From: Coriaria nepalensis
Taxonomy: Eukaryota > Streptophyta > Magnoliopsida > Cucurbitales > Coriariaceae
Assembly (NCBI GenBank): GCA_027186245.1
Contig: CP114488.1
Location: forward strand, 880,501 to 944,500
Direction of reading: 5' to 3'
DNA: 64,000 nucleotides
Position 1 is the stretch's first letter, and the number at the start of each line of letters is the position of its first letter. The translations under genes were made by a program, and so were the position numbers. Below the pieces are notes generated by a model. It ran no database searches, was not told the origin of the DNA, and saw nothing but the letters and a program-made list of their open reading frames with translations. Below, one piece after another: positions 21,300-32,386 of the stretch.

Positions 21300-23656
21300 A
21301 AAAGAAAGAAGGTACAAGAACCTAGCTACCTGTTGAGATAGGAGGGAGAAAGGGAGGTTTTATAAAGCTGTTTTCATGTGTTTCACACTCCCTACCAACA
21401 GCGATACCTAAAGATCAAGCAACTAAAACGTGAAGATGAAGCTGATATCATGTCTTGTACTATAATCAAATTGAAACCGCAAGTTATTACAAATCTAAAC
21501 GGAGGATAGCGTATACAAATGCTAATACATAGCTTTGGGTAGGTAGGAGAGGGGCATTGCATGCATGCATGTATTCACTATTTTATTAATGGATAGAGTT
21601 AATGCTGCATATATAAGAAGTAAATGGTGCCCATCATGCATGCATGCATGTATGCATACATGTGGCATTGACATTCAATTAATTAAGGCACGAGTAAATG
21701 GTGAAACTTTCAAAGTACTTGATGTACTAATTTATTGATTGATCAATGTTTGTGCTTGCAAAATTCATGCATGTCGCGTTTAAATCTATAAATTTGACAT
21801 GTTAAGTAATGCTTCCTAATTTATTTTTTTTTCCTCCGCTAATTATATAAATATTATTATTATAAGTTATTTAATTAAATACGTGACATATCAAAATTTA
21901 TCAAAATTTTAAACGAGAAAAATGATAAAGATAGGCGGATAGCTACTGCAAGCTTGCGACAGAGATTGTTTAGCAGAAAATTAACTAATAGTCAATGTCA
22001 TTATTAGTATCGATAGCGTAGAGCCGTTGTTCTATTGAAAAGAGGGTGTTCATTTTCTCCTCTTGCATCATTAAAGCAAGAAGCTGAAGGGTAAAAAAGA
22101 GTTATTAATGCTAAAAAGATATACCAAAGCCAATTCCACTTTCCTAGTTCCTACGTTAACTAATTAACCATGTATTTGGATTTTGGCCTTTCTTTTTTCC
22201 TAAAGTGTACATGTACTCAACGTACAATGAAGATCATAAACGCTAATTTTTTACTTTCTTTGCGGCTGCCGGTTTCTCATGTTCGATTTCCTCATCAGCT
22301 TTTCGAGCAAAGCCGTGCAACATGGCCGGCAAGGTGGTTGCAGTCAACAAGATGATAAGTAGATGAAGATTTATACCACATTAAAGTGGAGCCCTTTTTT
22401 TCATTCCCAAACATCATAATATGTGTTTTGATACAAATAGAGGATTACCAATAATCATATAATTAGTGAGCTTAGCTCAGCTCAAACAGGATATCAATAT
22501 TGTTCCTAAAATGAACGTTGGGTGTTCAGTTTCACTAAAAAAAAATACTTTTCCTAAGTTCGAACTTATTAAAAAAAAAAAAAAAATAATAATAAAAAAA
22601 ATCATATTATCATAGAACTCGAACACAGAGATAATTTATACGGTTGGGCCAATTGCCTCTCAGAGTAACATGTCATGTTCAAGCTGTATTTGGGATGGGC
22701 CGAAAGGGCCCACAGTCTTCAATTGTGAGGTTTGATTTGTGAGCCCAAAAAGCTGAAGAATCGTGTTGTCATTTTCTCTAATCTTAGCCTCGACGTGCCT
22801 AAAGCATTCCCCCCTTTTGGAAAATTAGGGCTCTACTGATTTTCTTTTTCAAATCTCACTGCACAACAACCTTAATAATTCTCTCACAAGTGAGTATCTT
22901 CTTACTTCCTTACTCCTCGCATAAATGTTTCATTTTTCTATAAATTTAAGTTTTGATAAAAAATAATTTCCTGTTCGTATTTCTTTGATTAATTATCTAT
23001 CCCCCAAAAAAAAAATATATATATATATTTAGAGGCGATGATGAAGAAATCTTAACCTTTCTCGATTCTGAGTTCTGTTAAGACCAAAAATTTTCTTGAT
23101 GACTGCGTTTGTGCGTGTCTGAGCCTTCCCCTAATCATTATTTTTCCTACGCAATCTGCTGGTTAATTAGTATTCATTTGTCACTTTATGAATTGGATTA
23201 GTACTCTGTTTTTGAATAATGGTTTTGCTGTTTTATTTCTCCTGGGCATGGTTTCGAATTTTTGATTAATGGGTTTGAAGAAATAGTGATGATTTTTTTT
23301 TTTTTTAATAAAGATTAGGTGTTGCTCTGGTATCCTGCTTAGTTTAGGTTGTAATTCCGGGTTTTATATTCGCTATTTCAATTTTTGGTTTTTGATTTTA
23401 ATGCTTTCTTCTAATGCTTCCGAGCCAATGCAGCAAAGTGGTTGATTTTTGTGTATTAATACTATGAGTTTAACTTCATGCAGTTTTCGAAGAAGAGCCG
23501 AAAGTAGATTTCAGGAGGGTAATAGGCAAAGGTCCGGTAGTTTACACTAAATTAGGAGTGATATCATTGAAGAAATAAGTTTTTTTTTTATCTTAGTTTG
23601 CATTCTTCAGTCAATATCCAAGTTTGCTGTTTCTTCCTCTGAAACTCCTTTGTAAA
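21300..23656. other. Divergent intergenic region
   Basis: Lies between the minus-strand DUF688 gene and the plus-strand TMEM245-like gene. It holds the RY clusters and AT-rich DNA with no supported coding region. From about 22830 onward it resembles a 5' UTR region: a donor-like AAGTGAGT near 22888 and an acceptor-like CATGCAG near 23483 could bound a 5' UTR intron of the downstream gene, but this is inference. Confidence 0.45.
21562..21655. promoter_or_regulatory. Two RY-repeat clusters upstream of the DUF688 gene
   Basis: GCATGCATGCATG occurs near 21562 and again near 21636 (CATGCATGCATGCATG), about 270-370 bp upstream of the DUF688 start on its promoter side. CATGCA(TG) is the RY element bound by B3 factors of the ABI3/FUS3/LEC2 class. 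The sequence is palindromic, so strand is not informative. Seed-type regulation is an inference only, and such repeats can also be simple (ATGC)n expansions. Confidence 0.45.
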
Positions 23657-25725
23657 ATGCAACTAGTTTCTTATTCAGACCCAAATACCGACAAAGACAG
23701 TCCTAGCTCCTCGAGCCCTCCATGGCAAGACATGTTCCGATCTGCATCCGTCCGCAAGCCAAACCCAAGCCCTGGCCCACCACCTGGCCCATCACAACCC
23801 AACACCTCCCACTCAAATCCCAAAACGTCCTTCTCAGGGGATCCTCAAGCCCGCCTTGCCATCTACATAGCCATGGCTCATGCCGGCCTAGCCCTTGCCA
23901 TTTTCATACTGTACACTGTGTGTAAACTCCTAGAAGCCTACTTAAGACCTCTTCAATGGGCTGTGCTCTGTTCCATCCCTCTCCGAGGAATCCAAGAAAC
24001 CTTTGTCAGCTTCTGGTCCGAGCCTTTGAACTTAGGGCTAACCGAAACTTTTCTCGCCATACCCGTTGCTATATTCCGGGTTTTCATCGGAACAATTGTC
24101 GAAATTCGTGAAGTTTGCTCCAGAGTCTTCCTCCGTTGGCCCAAATCAAAACGCCATAAATCAAACCGGAGTGCATTTTCCAAACTATTAAGATGGCTTG
24201 TCTCATTTTGGATATTTATAATTGCTTATGAAAATTTAGGCATTTTTGCTTCTGTGGGACTTCTTGGACTAGGCTTCATTTTTAGTTCTAAAGCTGTTGA
24301 TTCCACCATGTCTGCTGTGACATCATTTAGAAGCTTAAGCTTCCGTCGCTCCACAATAAGTTCGTTTTTCACAAGAGGGATTTTGAAGAGATTGAAAACA
24401 ATTGTCGCTATTGGACTCATTGTTGTCATGATAGTTGGGTTTTTAGTTGGGATCGTCTTTTTTTCATATAAAATCGGAGGTGAAGGGAAAGATGCCATGA
24501 TTTCATTAAAAATCCACGTGGAAAAGAGTAATTATGCGGAGAGGATTGGGTTTAAGAAATGGATGGAAGAAAATGATGTGCCTGGAATGGTAGATTGTTA
24601 CACTACCAAGTTATACAAAGCCGTTTTGGACCAGATAGATAGCTTGGCTATGCAATATAACATGACGGAATTTGCAACGGGGATTAAGCATTTTGCTATA
24701 GCATCTGGAACCAACTCGTCAGTCCCGTCCACATCTCTGAATAGCCCATCTCCCTATACCGAAAAGCTCATGAGTTTAAGAAACAGGGTTGCTAACAAGG
24801 AATGGGGTCAAATTTACATGGAAGTTGACGGAATCATTAGAGAATTGATTATAACCCGAGAAGATCTGGTTGAGAAGGCGAAAGGTTTTGTGGTTAGAGG
24901 GATGGATTATTCACAAAGAATCTTTGCTAGTAGTAGATCGGTTGTTGGAGGAAGTGCAAAAGTCATGCTTTCTATTACGAACTCCATTATTTACGGAGCA
25001 ACTGAGGTTTTCAATTTTGTCTCTCAGACAATGGTCTTCTTGTGGGTCCTGTATTATCTGATCACGTCAGAATCAGGCGGAGTGACCGAACAAGTCTTGT
25101 GTATGCTTCCGATTCACAAAACAGCTCGTGATCGATGCGTTGAAGTTCTAGACAATGCCATTTCAGGTGTTCTTTTAGCTACGGCCGAGATTGCATTTTT
25201 TCATGGGTGTCTCACTTGGCTTTTGTTCCGACTTTTCAAGATACATTTTTTATACATGTCTACTGTTTTGGCATTTATCTGTCCGCTTTTACCGATTTTC
25301 CCAACATGGGTCTCTACCATTCCAGCTACTTTACAGCTTGTTTTGGAGGGGAGATATATTCTAGCTGTTGTCTTGTTTGTTATTCACCTCATGCTTATTG
25401 ATTATGGTGCATCTGAGATTCAAGAGAGTATTCCGGGTCATAGCCAGTATCTTATCGGACTTAGTATTATTGGCGGGATGACTCTCTTTCCATCTGCAGT
25501 CGAGGTATATAACTAAAATTCCCGTGTGAATTCTTTTGATTTTCTAATAATTTTTTATAATCTTGATTAGAAATGTACTCAGAATGGGTTTTTTTTCCCC
25601 CTTAGGGTGCCATTATGGGGCCGTTGATAACAACGGTTGTGATTGCTCTCAAGGATTTGTATGTAGAGTTTGTGCTTGGGGAAGAGAAGCAAGATGGGAA
25701 AGACAGAGAGAAAGAAAATGAATAG
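23657..25725 (+). CDS. TMEM245 / AI-2E transporter-like membrane protein
   Basis: A 655-residue polytopic membrane protein of the family annotated as transmembrane protein 245, DUF20/AI-2E transporter superfamily; its substrate in plants is unknown. Exon 1 is 23657-25504 (616 codons); a short intron (GTATAT...TTAG) is followed by exon 2 at 25606-25725 (39 codons plus TAG). Residues 1-55 are a P/S-rich cytosolic tail. Hydrophobic segments follow ([74 protein letters not shown]; and several in the C-terminal third, e.g. [16 protein letters not shown]). The C-terminal block with [15 protein letters not shown] and the exon-2 [19 protein letters not shown] is the conserved AI-2E-like signature. 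The first ATG is at 23657; the frame extends slightly upstream but without an ATG. The transporter role is inferred from family only. Confidence 0.9.
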
Positions 25726-26603
25726 GAAAATGCTGCAAGTGAGAAGGAGAGTTAGCCAGCCCCTCCAATTTGAACTAGAATAAACAAAGTGATTCATTAT
25801 TTATGGTTTGTTGCTTCGAGCTTCGAGCTTCTCGATTCTTCTGTATTCTTTTTCAGGGGTCCTTTGCTTGAGGATGCACATGTTCATCACCCTTGATCCG
25901 ACCTTGAATTGTAAGAAAGTATTTATTTATTTCTTTTTTGGCCACTTTTACATTGTTTGCTATGCTGCTGTGAGATTTCATATTCTCATGTTGTTATATT
26001 AGATTGTATTTACTTGTTTCAGCAAAATGTAGAATGAATCGTATATTTCCTTTTCATGTTAAGAAATAACTTGTTTCTACTTGTAAATGTCTAGTCTCGG
26101 GAGTAGATATTTGGTACAATTCTTCCCCAAATGTAATTTCATATAATTTGCTTTAACAATCAAGATCTTAACACATGAGAACGGTTTTAGCTCAAACTTC
26201 AATTTTGAATGAAATTTCAATTATAAATGAAACTGCATTTCCAAAAAAAAAAGAAAGAAAAAAGGCTACCCTTTGACCCATGCCATTCAGAAACTTAAAA
26301 CGCATAAAACTATTGATTCAAACTATCCAAACACCTGTTCATCGGAGAAGGAAATGACAAAGAAATAAAAACATGGAAAAATTAAAACAAATTAAAATAG
26401 GGGAAAAATAGGAAAGGTTCAGATAATCATTGTCTCCCCGTATCAACTATCAAACATAATTTTACTTCTAACCTCTTTTCAAACCCTTCATCTCAGCTCC
26501 TACTCGTTTAGAGAGAAGGAATTGATGAAGAACAACGGGCAAGAGTCCAACCTAGAACCTCCTCATAGAGGCCATCTATATCAATCGCCTTCTGGTTTTC
26601 ACC
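25726..26603. other. Convergent 3' regions
   Basis: Spacer between two convergent genes, the TMEM245-like gene (plus) and the GRF gene (minus), so it should contain both 3' UTRs. Only short chance frames occur. Nothing else recognised. Confidence 0.55.
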
Positions 26604-29457
26604 TCATGGACTACTTCCGGAGCTACTATTCGATAGCGAACAAAGCATAGGCTTTTGCAGTACCCCAGTCGGAGAAGATCCAATCCGTGGGCTCACATTC
26701 CATTTTTCACTAGATGAGAGGTTTAGATTTGTTGATGAGATCAACACCTCTCCCAATGGTCCCCCTAGAGTGGGTGGGCCCCATGAGCTGGGGCATGCTC
26801 GGCTCACAGGCTCGAATTCTCGGGATAGCTTGAGAGGTGAGAGTGCATGCTTTTGGGTTGCTGAAGAAGAGGTGGACACGGAAAGTTGGGTCCAGTCGGA
26901 TTTTAAATTGTCATTGAATTGATGGAGTGAATGTTGGTTCTGGGATATTACTTGGTTATTGAATCCTAGGAAAGGGTTGCGGAGGGAATCTGTAGAGACG
27001 AGTCCGAATACTGATTTGGAGGATTCTGGTACTAATTTTGAGGATTCATTTGATATGACGTTGTTGTTGATGCTTGAAGGTATCATGGTGAGGGTCTGTG
27101 GATCTTGGATCCTGCCGTAGAGAGAGATTCTCTTTGTTAGAGATTTTAAGACAAAAAAGAAATGTATGATCATAAACTAGAAATTTGTAGAGTGAAACGT
27201 GTTCAGCAAGAGGAACAAAAAAGAGAAAAAAAAAAAAGAACAAAGAAGGTAGAAACATCAATAAGAAATGGACAAACAAAGTGAAGTAAAAGAGGTGTTT
27301 CATGTAACTCGTATAGTATGTGGTAGGCGCCCGCATGGTGCAAGAAACCAATGGGAGTTGTACACACATGTGACGGGCCAAACTACCTTCAGAAGTTGAA
27401 ACAACTAAGAAATCACTTACGCATAGAAATGTTTTTTGAAGTAAGAAGAGCCATAATTAATAAGGGTGCATTTGGGTTCACTGTTTGAGACTCCAGAATA
27501 TCTAGTTTACCTCACAATTAAGCCCAGTTTGCCTAGGCGTTTTGGATTTTGATTCTAGCATACAGTTATCTAATCTTGAGAACTCTTAAGCAAATACATC
27601 ACATCAGTTTAAATCTAATCTTATCCTAAAACTCAGTTTCAAAAATCCAGTCCGCACAAACTTCAATTTAACTACACTTCAGTTCAAAAGCCGAAACATG
27701 CACCCTATAAACGTAATTCAATCTAGACAGGACAATATAGGTGATGATGAATAGCTAAAAGACAGAAATGAATGTCATTTTCATTACCTGTTTGAGACAG
27801 TGCCATCATTCACTTGATTATTGCCACTAAAACCCGGCTGCAACTTCTTATATTGGTTCTGCCTGAAACCAAGGCCGTTAGGCCCTGCACCACAGGTGGT
27901 CCCCACAGAAGAAGAGGGAGGGAGCACAGCGGCTGTTGAATGACGATGATGAGTAGTGGTGGTCCCAGTCCCACCGGAGAGCAAAGCTTTGTGGCCAGTC
28001 TGGCCTTCCACAGGCTTTCTTGAACGATGGCGGCCCCTGTTAATATGCCTTTCACAATACTTTTGATCTGCAACTGCATCTCTTGAGCACCGCCATTTCT
28101 TCCCATCTGTTCTACGACACCTCCCCGGCTCGGGATCCGTGTTGCCGGAGAAACCCAGATGAAAAGGGCCCCATCCTACGGAGTTCAGTTTAGATATGAA
28201 ACAGACAAAATGGATAGGAAGAATATAAGGAAAAGAGAAAGATATCCAAAAAATTGATAAGATTGACAAAAAAAAAAAAGGATATTCTGATACCAAGATA
28301 GTAACTTCATGAATGAATAAAAATCCCTCCACCTAGAGATAAATTTATTGATGAATATGAATAGAACTTATCTAGTAAGGTTCATTTGGTTCAGTTAAAA
28401 CTCCAGTTTGAATCTAAAATCTAAAGTCCTATGTGAACCCACGAATCTGGACCGAATCAGATTTGAAATTCTAAACCCAAATGCTTATTCATGTTATTGG
28501 CAGTAAAGATTGAATGAAAGCTTACCTGAATTCGGGACTACATATCCAGCAGAAGATCCGAACAAGCCGTAAGGATAAAACGATTTCTTGAGAGGAATAA
28601 GCAAATTGGAAGGAACAGGAACATTTGAAGTAAGGTACTTGTAGATCAAGGCCTGATGTTCTAGCTCCATCCATTGTGATGGACTAAATGGGCCTCTAAA
28701 CCCAGAAAAAGCCCCATGCATGCTTGAACTTAAGCTCCCATAATCATATCCTGAACAATAATAAAATCATATTTCAAGATGGAAAATCCCTAAATCTCAA
28801 TCTCTAAAAAGAAAAGGTGGGGGGGGGGGGGGGGGGGGAAGGTTGTTTCATGACAAGACCATAGGACTTTGTACAAAATTGCCCACATAAGAATATTGCC
28901 AAACACGTCATCTGCAGAAAAGAGGGGGAAAAAAATAAAGAAGAAGGAATCTTTCAATTCATCTCATGTTCCCTAAACATCGTCTCCACTAAAGAGCATG
29001 TACTATAAAGGAAGATGCACAGGAAAAAAGAAAGATAATAAGAATATATTATACCTGCATTTCTAGTATAAGCAGAGGGCTTTTGCTGGAAGTGAGGAAA
29101 AACTGAGCTTTGACTGCTCTTTCCTAGCAGACCAGCATTTTCTTTAACGATAAAATAAGGTTCAGATTTGGGTGAAGAGAAACTGAGCATGAGCTCCTCC
29201 TGTTCAGAACAAGCATCAGATCTCAACAATGGCACTATAGTCTTGGACAGTAACAAATCATTGTCGGTTTTGGACATGTTTGAAATCTTCAAATCATGAT
29301 CCTCATCACAAGAAGAAGACCGACCAGATCTATCTTGCTTGAACAAGTCAGATCCAAGACATTTCGGGTGGGTATGATCTGGGTCTGTAGTAGCAGCAGC
29401 AGTAGTAGTGGGTTCAGAGCCTAAGAAACTCTCCAGGCCCACTAGCCCATATTCCAT
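26604..29457 (-). CDS. GRF: GROWTH-REGULATING FACTOR, QLQ-WRC, four exons
   Basis: Nuclear transcription factor promoting cell proliferation in leaves and other organs together with GIF coactivators. Exons on the minus strand: 29457-29055, 28750-28526, 28175-27788, 27111-26604, all with GT-AG borders and consistent phases, giving 507 residues. Exon 1 encodes the N-terminal region starting [13 protein letters not shown]. Exon 2 carries the QLQ domain ([20 protein letters not shown], then [11 protein letters not shown]) that contacts GIF. Exon 3 carries the WRC domain ([37 protein letters not shown]) with its C3H metal ligands and nuclear signal. Exon 4 has the WTQLSVS (TQL) and GGPLGEVL (GGPL) motifs, placing it with the GRF1-4 type. 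The mRNA carries the miR396 site. The 5' flank shows GA-rich tracts and short tandem duplications. Exact orthologue is not assigned. Confidence 0.95.
27463..27706. mobile_element. MITE-like element in GRF intron 3
   Basis: About 244 bp bounded by AGGGTGCAT at the left and its exact complement ATGCACCCT at the right, with further loose similarity inward (TTGGGTT against AACCGAA-like). No clear target-site duplication and no coding capacity. It lies wholly inside the intron between the WRC exon and the last exon, so splicing is not expected to be affected. Confidence 0.45.
28006..28026 (-). promoter_or_regulatory. miR396 target site in the GRF mRNA
   Basis: The minus-strand 21-mer starting CGTTCAAGAAAGCCTG and ending TGGAA, encoding RSRKPVE at the end of the WRC domain, is the conserved miR396 recognition site of GRF transcripts. 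It includes the usual bulge relative to the miRNA TTCCACAG.CTTTCTTGAA. This is established post-transcriptional control of the family; cleavage here is inferred. Confidence 0.92.
28819..28838. repeat. Poly-G run in GRF intron 1
   Basis: Twenty consecutive G on the plus strand (C on the transcribed strand sense) between exons 1 and 2 of the GRF gene. Such runs are unstable and often misassembled; similar runs occur at 13516, 15590 and 47842. Confidence 0.85.
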
Positions 29458-29751
29458 TTCCGTTAAGCATTTAGCTTATGAAGATGAAGGAGGCGGAGGA
29501 GGAGGAGAGAGAGAAGCAGATAAGCTTTGCTTGCTTGAAGAGAGATGATGGAAGAAAGAGAGACAGAAGTATACCACAAGGGTTGTACATTGAAGAAAAA
29601 TAAAGAAAGATGTAAACTTTTTTTTTTAATGAAATTGGATTTTGGGATGGAGAAATAAATAATAATTGGGGAGAGAGAGAGAGAGGAGAGAGAGCGTAGA
29701 CCGTAGTTTCCAAAATATGGAGAGACAAAGCTGGTACCGAACACACTTCAA

Positions 29752-29863
29752 CTACTATGATAAGAGTAAAGCTAAGTAGCTACTATGATAAGAGTAAGCT
29801 AAGTAGCTCAACTGTCTCTCTCAGAGCTTATATATAGCTGTGCTTTCTCTCAGAGCTTATATA
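29752..29863 (-). promoter_or_regulatory. GRF promoter with two short tandem duplications and TATA boxes
   Basis: About 300-400 bp upstream of the GRF start. CTACTATGATAAGAGTAA-(A)-GCTAAGTAG occurs at 29752-29779 and again immediately after, at 29780-29806. Then TCTCTCAGAGCTTATATA occurs at 29817-29834 and 29846-29863. On the gene strand the second pair presents two TATATAAG boxes 29 bp apart, each a plausible core promoter. A GAGAGA tract at 29670-29696 falls in the probable 5' UTR. Confidence 0.55.
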
Positions 29864-30109
29864 CGTAAATACGAAACTTTGTAAGCTTGGAATCCTTCTC
29901 GACAGAATTCTTAAGAAATGCTACCTTAAAACTCACACAGAATCTAACTTAAGACAAAACTAAAGTAAGTAGAATTTGCTTAGATTCTGGTTTAACGAAA
30001 TTCCGATTCCAAGCAACGTGTCACACTTCTTGCCAATTGCCAGCAAATAATATCTACCTCTTCAGCAGCAAACACTTCCATGCCAAAGCTCCTCTAACCC
30101 ATTGCTAAT
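29864..30109. other. Head-to-head spacer
   Basis: Short region between the GRF promoter and the start of the AAED1-like relic on the opposite strand. No recognisable elements beyond AT-rich sequence. Confidence 0.4.
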
Positions 30110-31944
30110 GCCCGTCGTCTCTGCTCAAAGATTATTGTCACCCCTTCCACCTGCTCAAAGATTATTGTCCCTCCCGATTTCCCTCGCTCTCACCACTCAG
30201 ATCTCACAGTACTGCGAAAGTAGCAATCCATGGTGGTTCTACTAGATCGCGGCTCGCTGCTAGGACATCATCGTCTAGCTCAGATTACAGCGTGGAGACC
30301 GGGGATGTCTTAGGCGAAGCTAGCATCTTCATCGCTGCCGGTGAGTTCGTCAAGTTCAAGGACCTCTGGGATCCGAATGAGGTCCGTATCTCTCTCTCTC
30401 TTCGCTCTTCTACTTCTTCGTTAGATTTATATGTTTTTTCTGCATATAAACACAGAAATCTCACTCTGGATTCAATTCCAATGAATTCAAGTCTTGAGTT
30501 TGTAAGAAAGAGTTATAATTTCATATGCAGAATAGGGTTTTAGGAAATCTGATTAGAACTCTTTTACTCACTAGGGCATATGGCTATTGTTGCGTTGTTG
30601 AGGCATTTTGGCTGCTCTTGCTGGTGAGTAAAATTGCGGTAAAGAGCTTCTATCTAAAATTTTATTGGGTCTCTGATTTGTTTTAAGCAATTTATTTAAT
30701 GTTTGTTGATTTGTTCTAGTTGGGAATTGGCTTCTGCTTTAAAGGAAGCAAAACATAGGTCTGATTCAGCTGGAGTTAAACTCATTGCCGTTGGTGTCGG
30801 AACTCCTGATATGGCTTGAATCCTGGCCGAGCGGGTACTTAATATATGTAGTTGAACTGTTGATTTGCTGCATTTTTTTTCTTTCTAAAGCACATTTGAC
30901 GAGCTAAATCTGCCAATATGAAGAAGATTTTTGATACTAACAGCATAACTGTTCCTATGCATCAAGAAGCTCTATACATGTTCTTCTGTATGAAATGTTG
31001 AAGACAGATTGAAGTTACCTTATCGAAATGGCTCCAAGTAGCTTTAAAGCTTAGACATTATTGATGTCAATTTCAAAACTTCTTACTATAAGAAACTTGG
31101 ACGGAAGCTGCTTTGCTGCGTTCACAGTAGAGAGTTAATACATGCTCTAGTAGCTCTTAAGACATCACTGAATTAAGTTTCTTGACTGTGTTAGAAACAA
31201 CGTCAGGAGCTAATTCTTTTCTCAATCCTTAATTCAGTTGCCATTTCCAATGGATTCCCTTTATGCAGATTCTTTTCTCAGTCTTATGTTATCAATGCAC
31301 ATAATTTTACGCCCCTTCTAAGTTCTTGTAGGTGTAAAAGTCCTTTTGTTTCAGGCATATGATGTTTTAGGCTTGTACTATGGTCTTGGACGCACATTTT
31401 TCAATCTGGCTAGTGTAAGTTAGTCAGAGGCTAATGTAAGTTAGTCAGAGTATCTAGCTCAAATTTAGTACGCACTTTTTTTTCCTTTCTAACATAAATT
31501 GTTATATCTCAGGCTAAGGTTTTCACAAGATTTGAATCTTTACAAAAAGCTGTTAAGAACTACACAATTGAAGCCACACCAGATGATCGAAGCAGCGTCG
31601 TGCAACAGGTCTGACCCCTGTTCATAATAATTTAGGCTCCAACTGGGGGGCAGGTTAGATGCTAATTTTGGTCTCAGTTCAGTTTGGACCTGAAAATTCT
31701 AGTTTAGAATTTAAGGAGCTATGACATGTATTACTAAAACACACTTTCTAAGGGCATTCTAGTTTATTCAAAATGGTTTACCTTAGAACTTCTACATTGA
31801 TGACCCTACTGCTCTTAATTAGGGAGGCATCTTTGTCTTCAAAGGGAAGCAATTGTTGTATGCTCGGAAAGATGAAGGGACTGGCGATCACGCACCTTTG
31901 GACGATATATATGATATATCTGCTGCAAAATTCCAGTCGCTTGA
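30110..31944 (+). pseudogene. Decayed AAED1/PRXL2-type thioredoxin-like gene
   Basis: Relic of a plastid AhpC/TSA (AAED1, peroxiredoxin-like 2) protein. Exons recognised: to 30381 (GEASIFIAAGEFVKFKDLWD), 30575-30623 (AIVALLRHFGCSC), 30720-30834 (CWELASALKEAKHRSDSAG, KLIAVGVGTP), 31238-~31275 (LPFPMDSLYAD), 31355-31414 (AYDVLGLYYGLGRTFFN), 31513-31608 (AKVFTRFESLQKAVKNY) and 31823-31944 (GGIFVFKGKQLLYARKDEG, DHAPLDDIYD). Lesions: a 2-nt gain at the start of exon 2, an in-frame TGA at 30817 where the family has Arg, loss of the end of exon 4 after YAD, and a 2-nt gain after DDIYDI that shifts the CCKIPVA tail. The start is unclear because of a duplicated CTGCTCAAAGATTATTGTC at 30125-30165. Several independent breaks argue against sequencing error. 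Confidence 0.83.
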
Positions 31945-32323
31945 TAATTCGACTGCAGATCAAGCTTTCAAAAGATTTAAAAAAAGAAAAAAAAAAAATA
32001 TATATATATATATATATTGTTTATGCATAAAACAAATAAGGCAAAATTTTATATATTAGTAAGTTAGAGAGAAAGGCCTATGTTATTCAACTTCCTGTAT
32101 ATCAATACCTGTCAATGTTGTTGTAAAACTGGGCACCTTGTTCTGTTAGTGATTAGTTAATCAATCTTATACGCTTATACATGTCTAAATGCTTGTCCTA
32201 TAAGGCATAAAGCCGGCCGGCTATTCTTGATTATATCAGGCATATTCTATAGAGCATATAGAACATTCTTACATAATCCAAAATGCTTAGGAGCCACTAC
32301 TTATATTAAGGCCTAAACAACCA

Positions 32324-32330
32324 TATAAAT
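32324..32330 (+). promoter_or_regulatory. Candidate TATA box of the SDR gene
   Basis: TATAAAT about 57 bp upstream of the ATG at 32387, leaving a short A-rich leader with AGAAAACAGG. Position is plausible but not proven. Confidence 0.4.
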
Positions 32331-32386
32331 TTAGGTTTCCATTACCCAATTACAGAAAGGGTGAAGAGAAAACAGGTACTATCATT

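Noticed and set aside
23624..23656. Longer start of the TMEM245-like frame
   Set aside because: The 5' extension begins at TTG, not ATG; the first ATG is at 23657.
27046..27381. 111-codon minus-strand ORF
   Set aside because: Lies in GRF intron 3 and the start of exon 4 in a different frame; hydrophobic low-complexity only.
29463..29746. Two overlapping minus-strand ORFs of 91-93 codons
   Set aside because: They translate the GA/CT-rich 5' UTR and promoter of the GRF gene.
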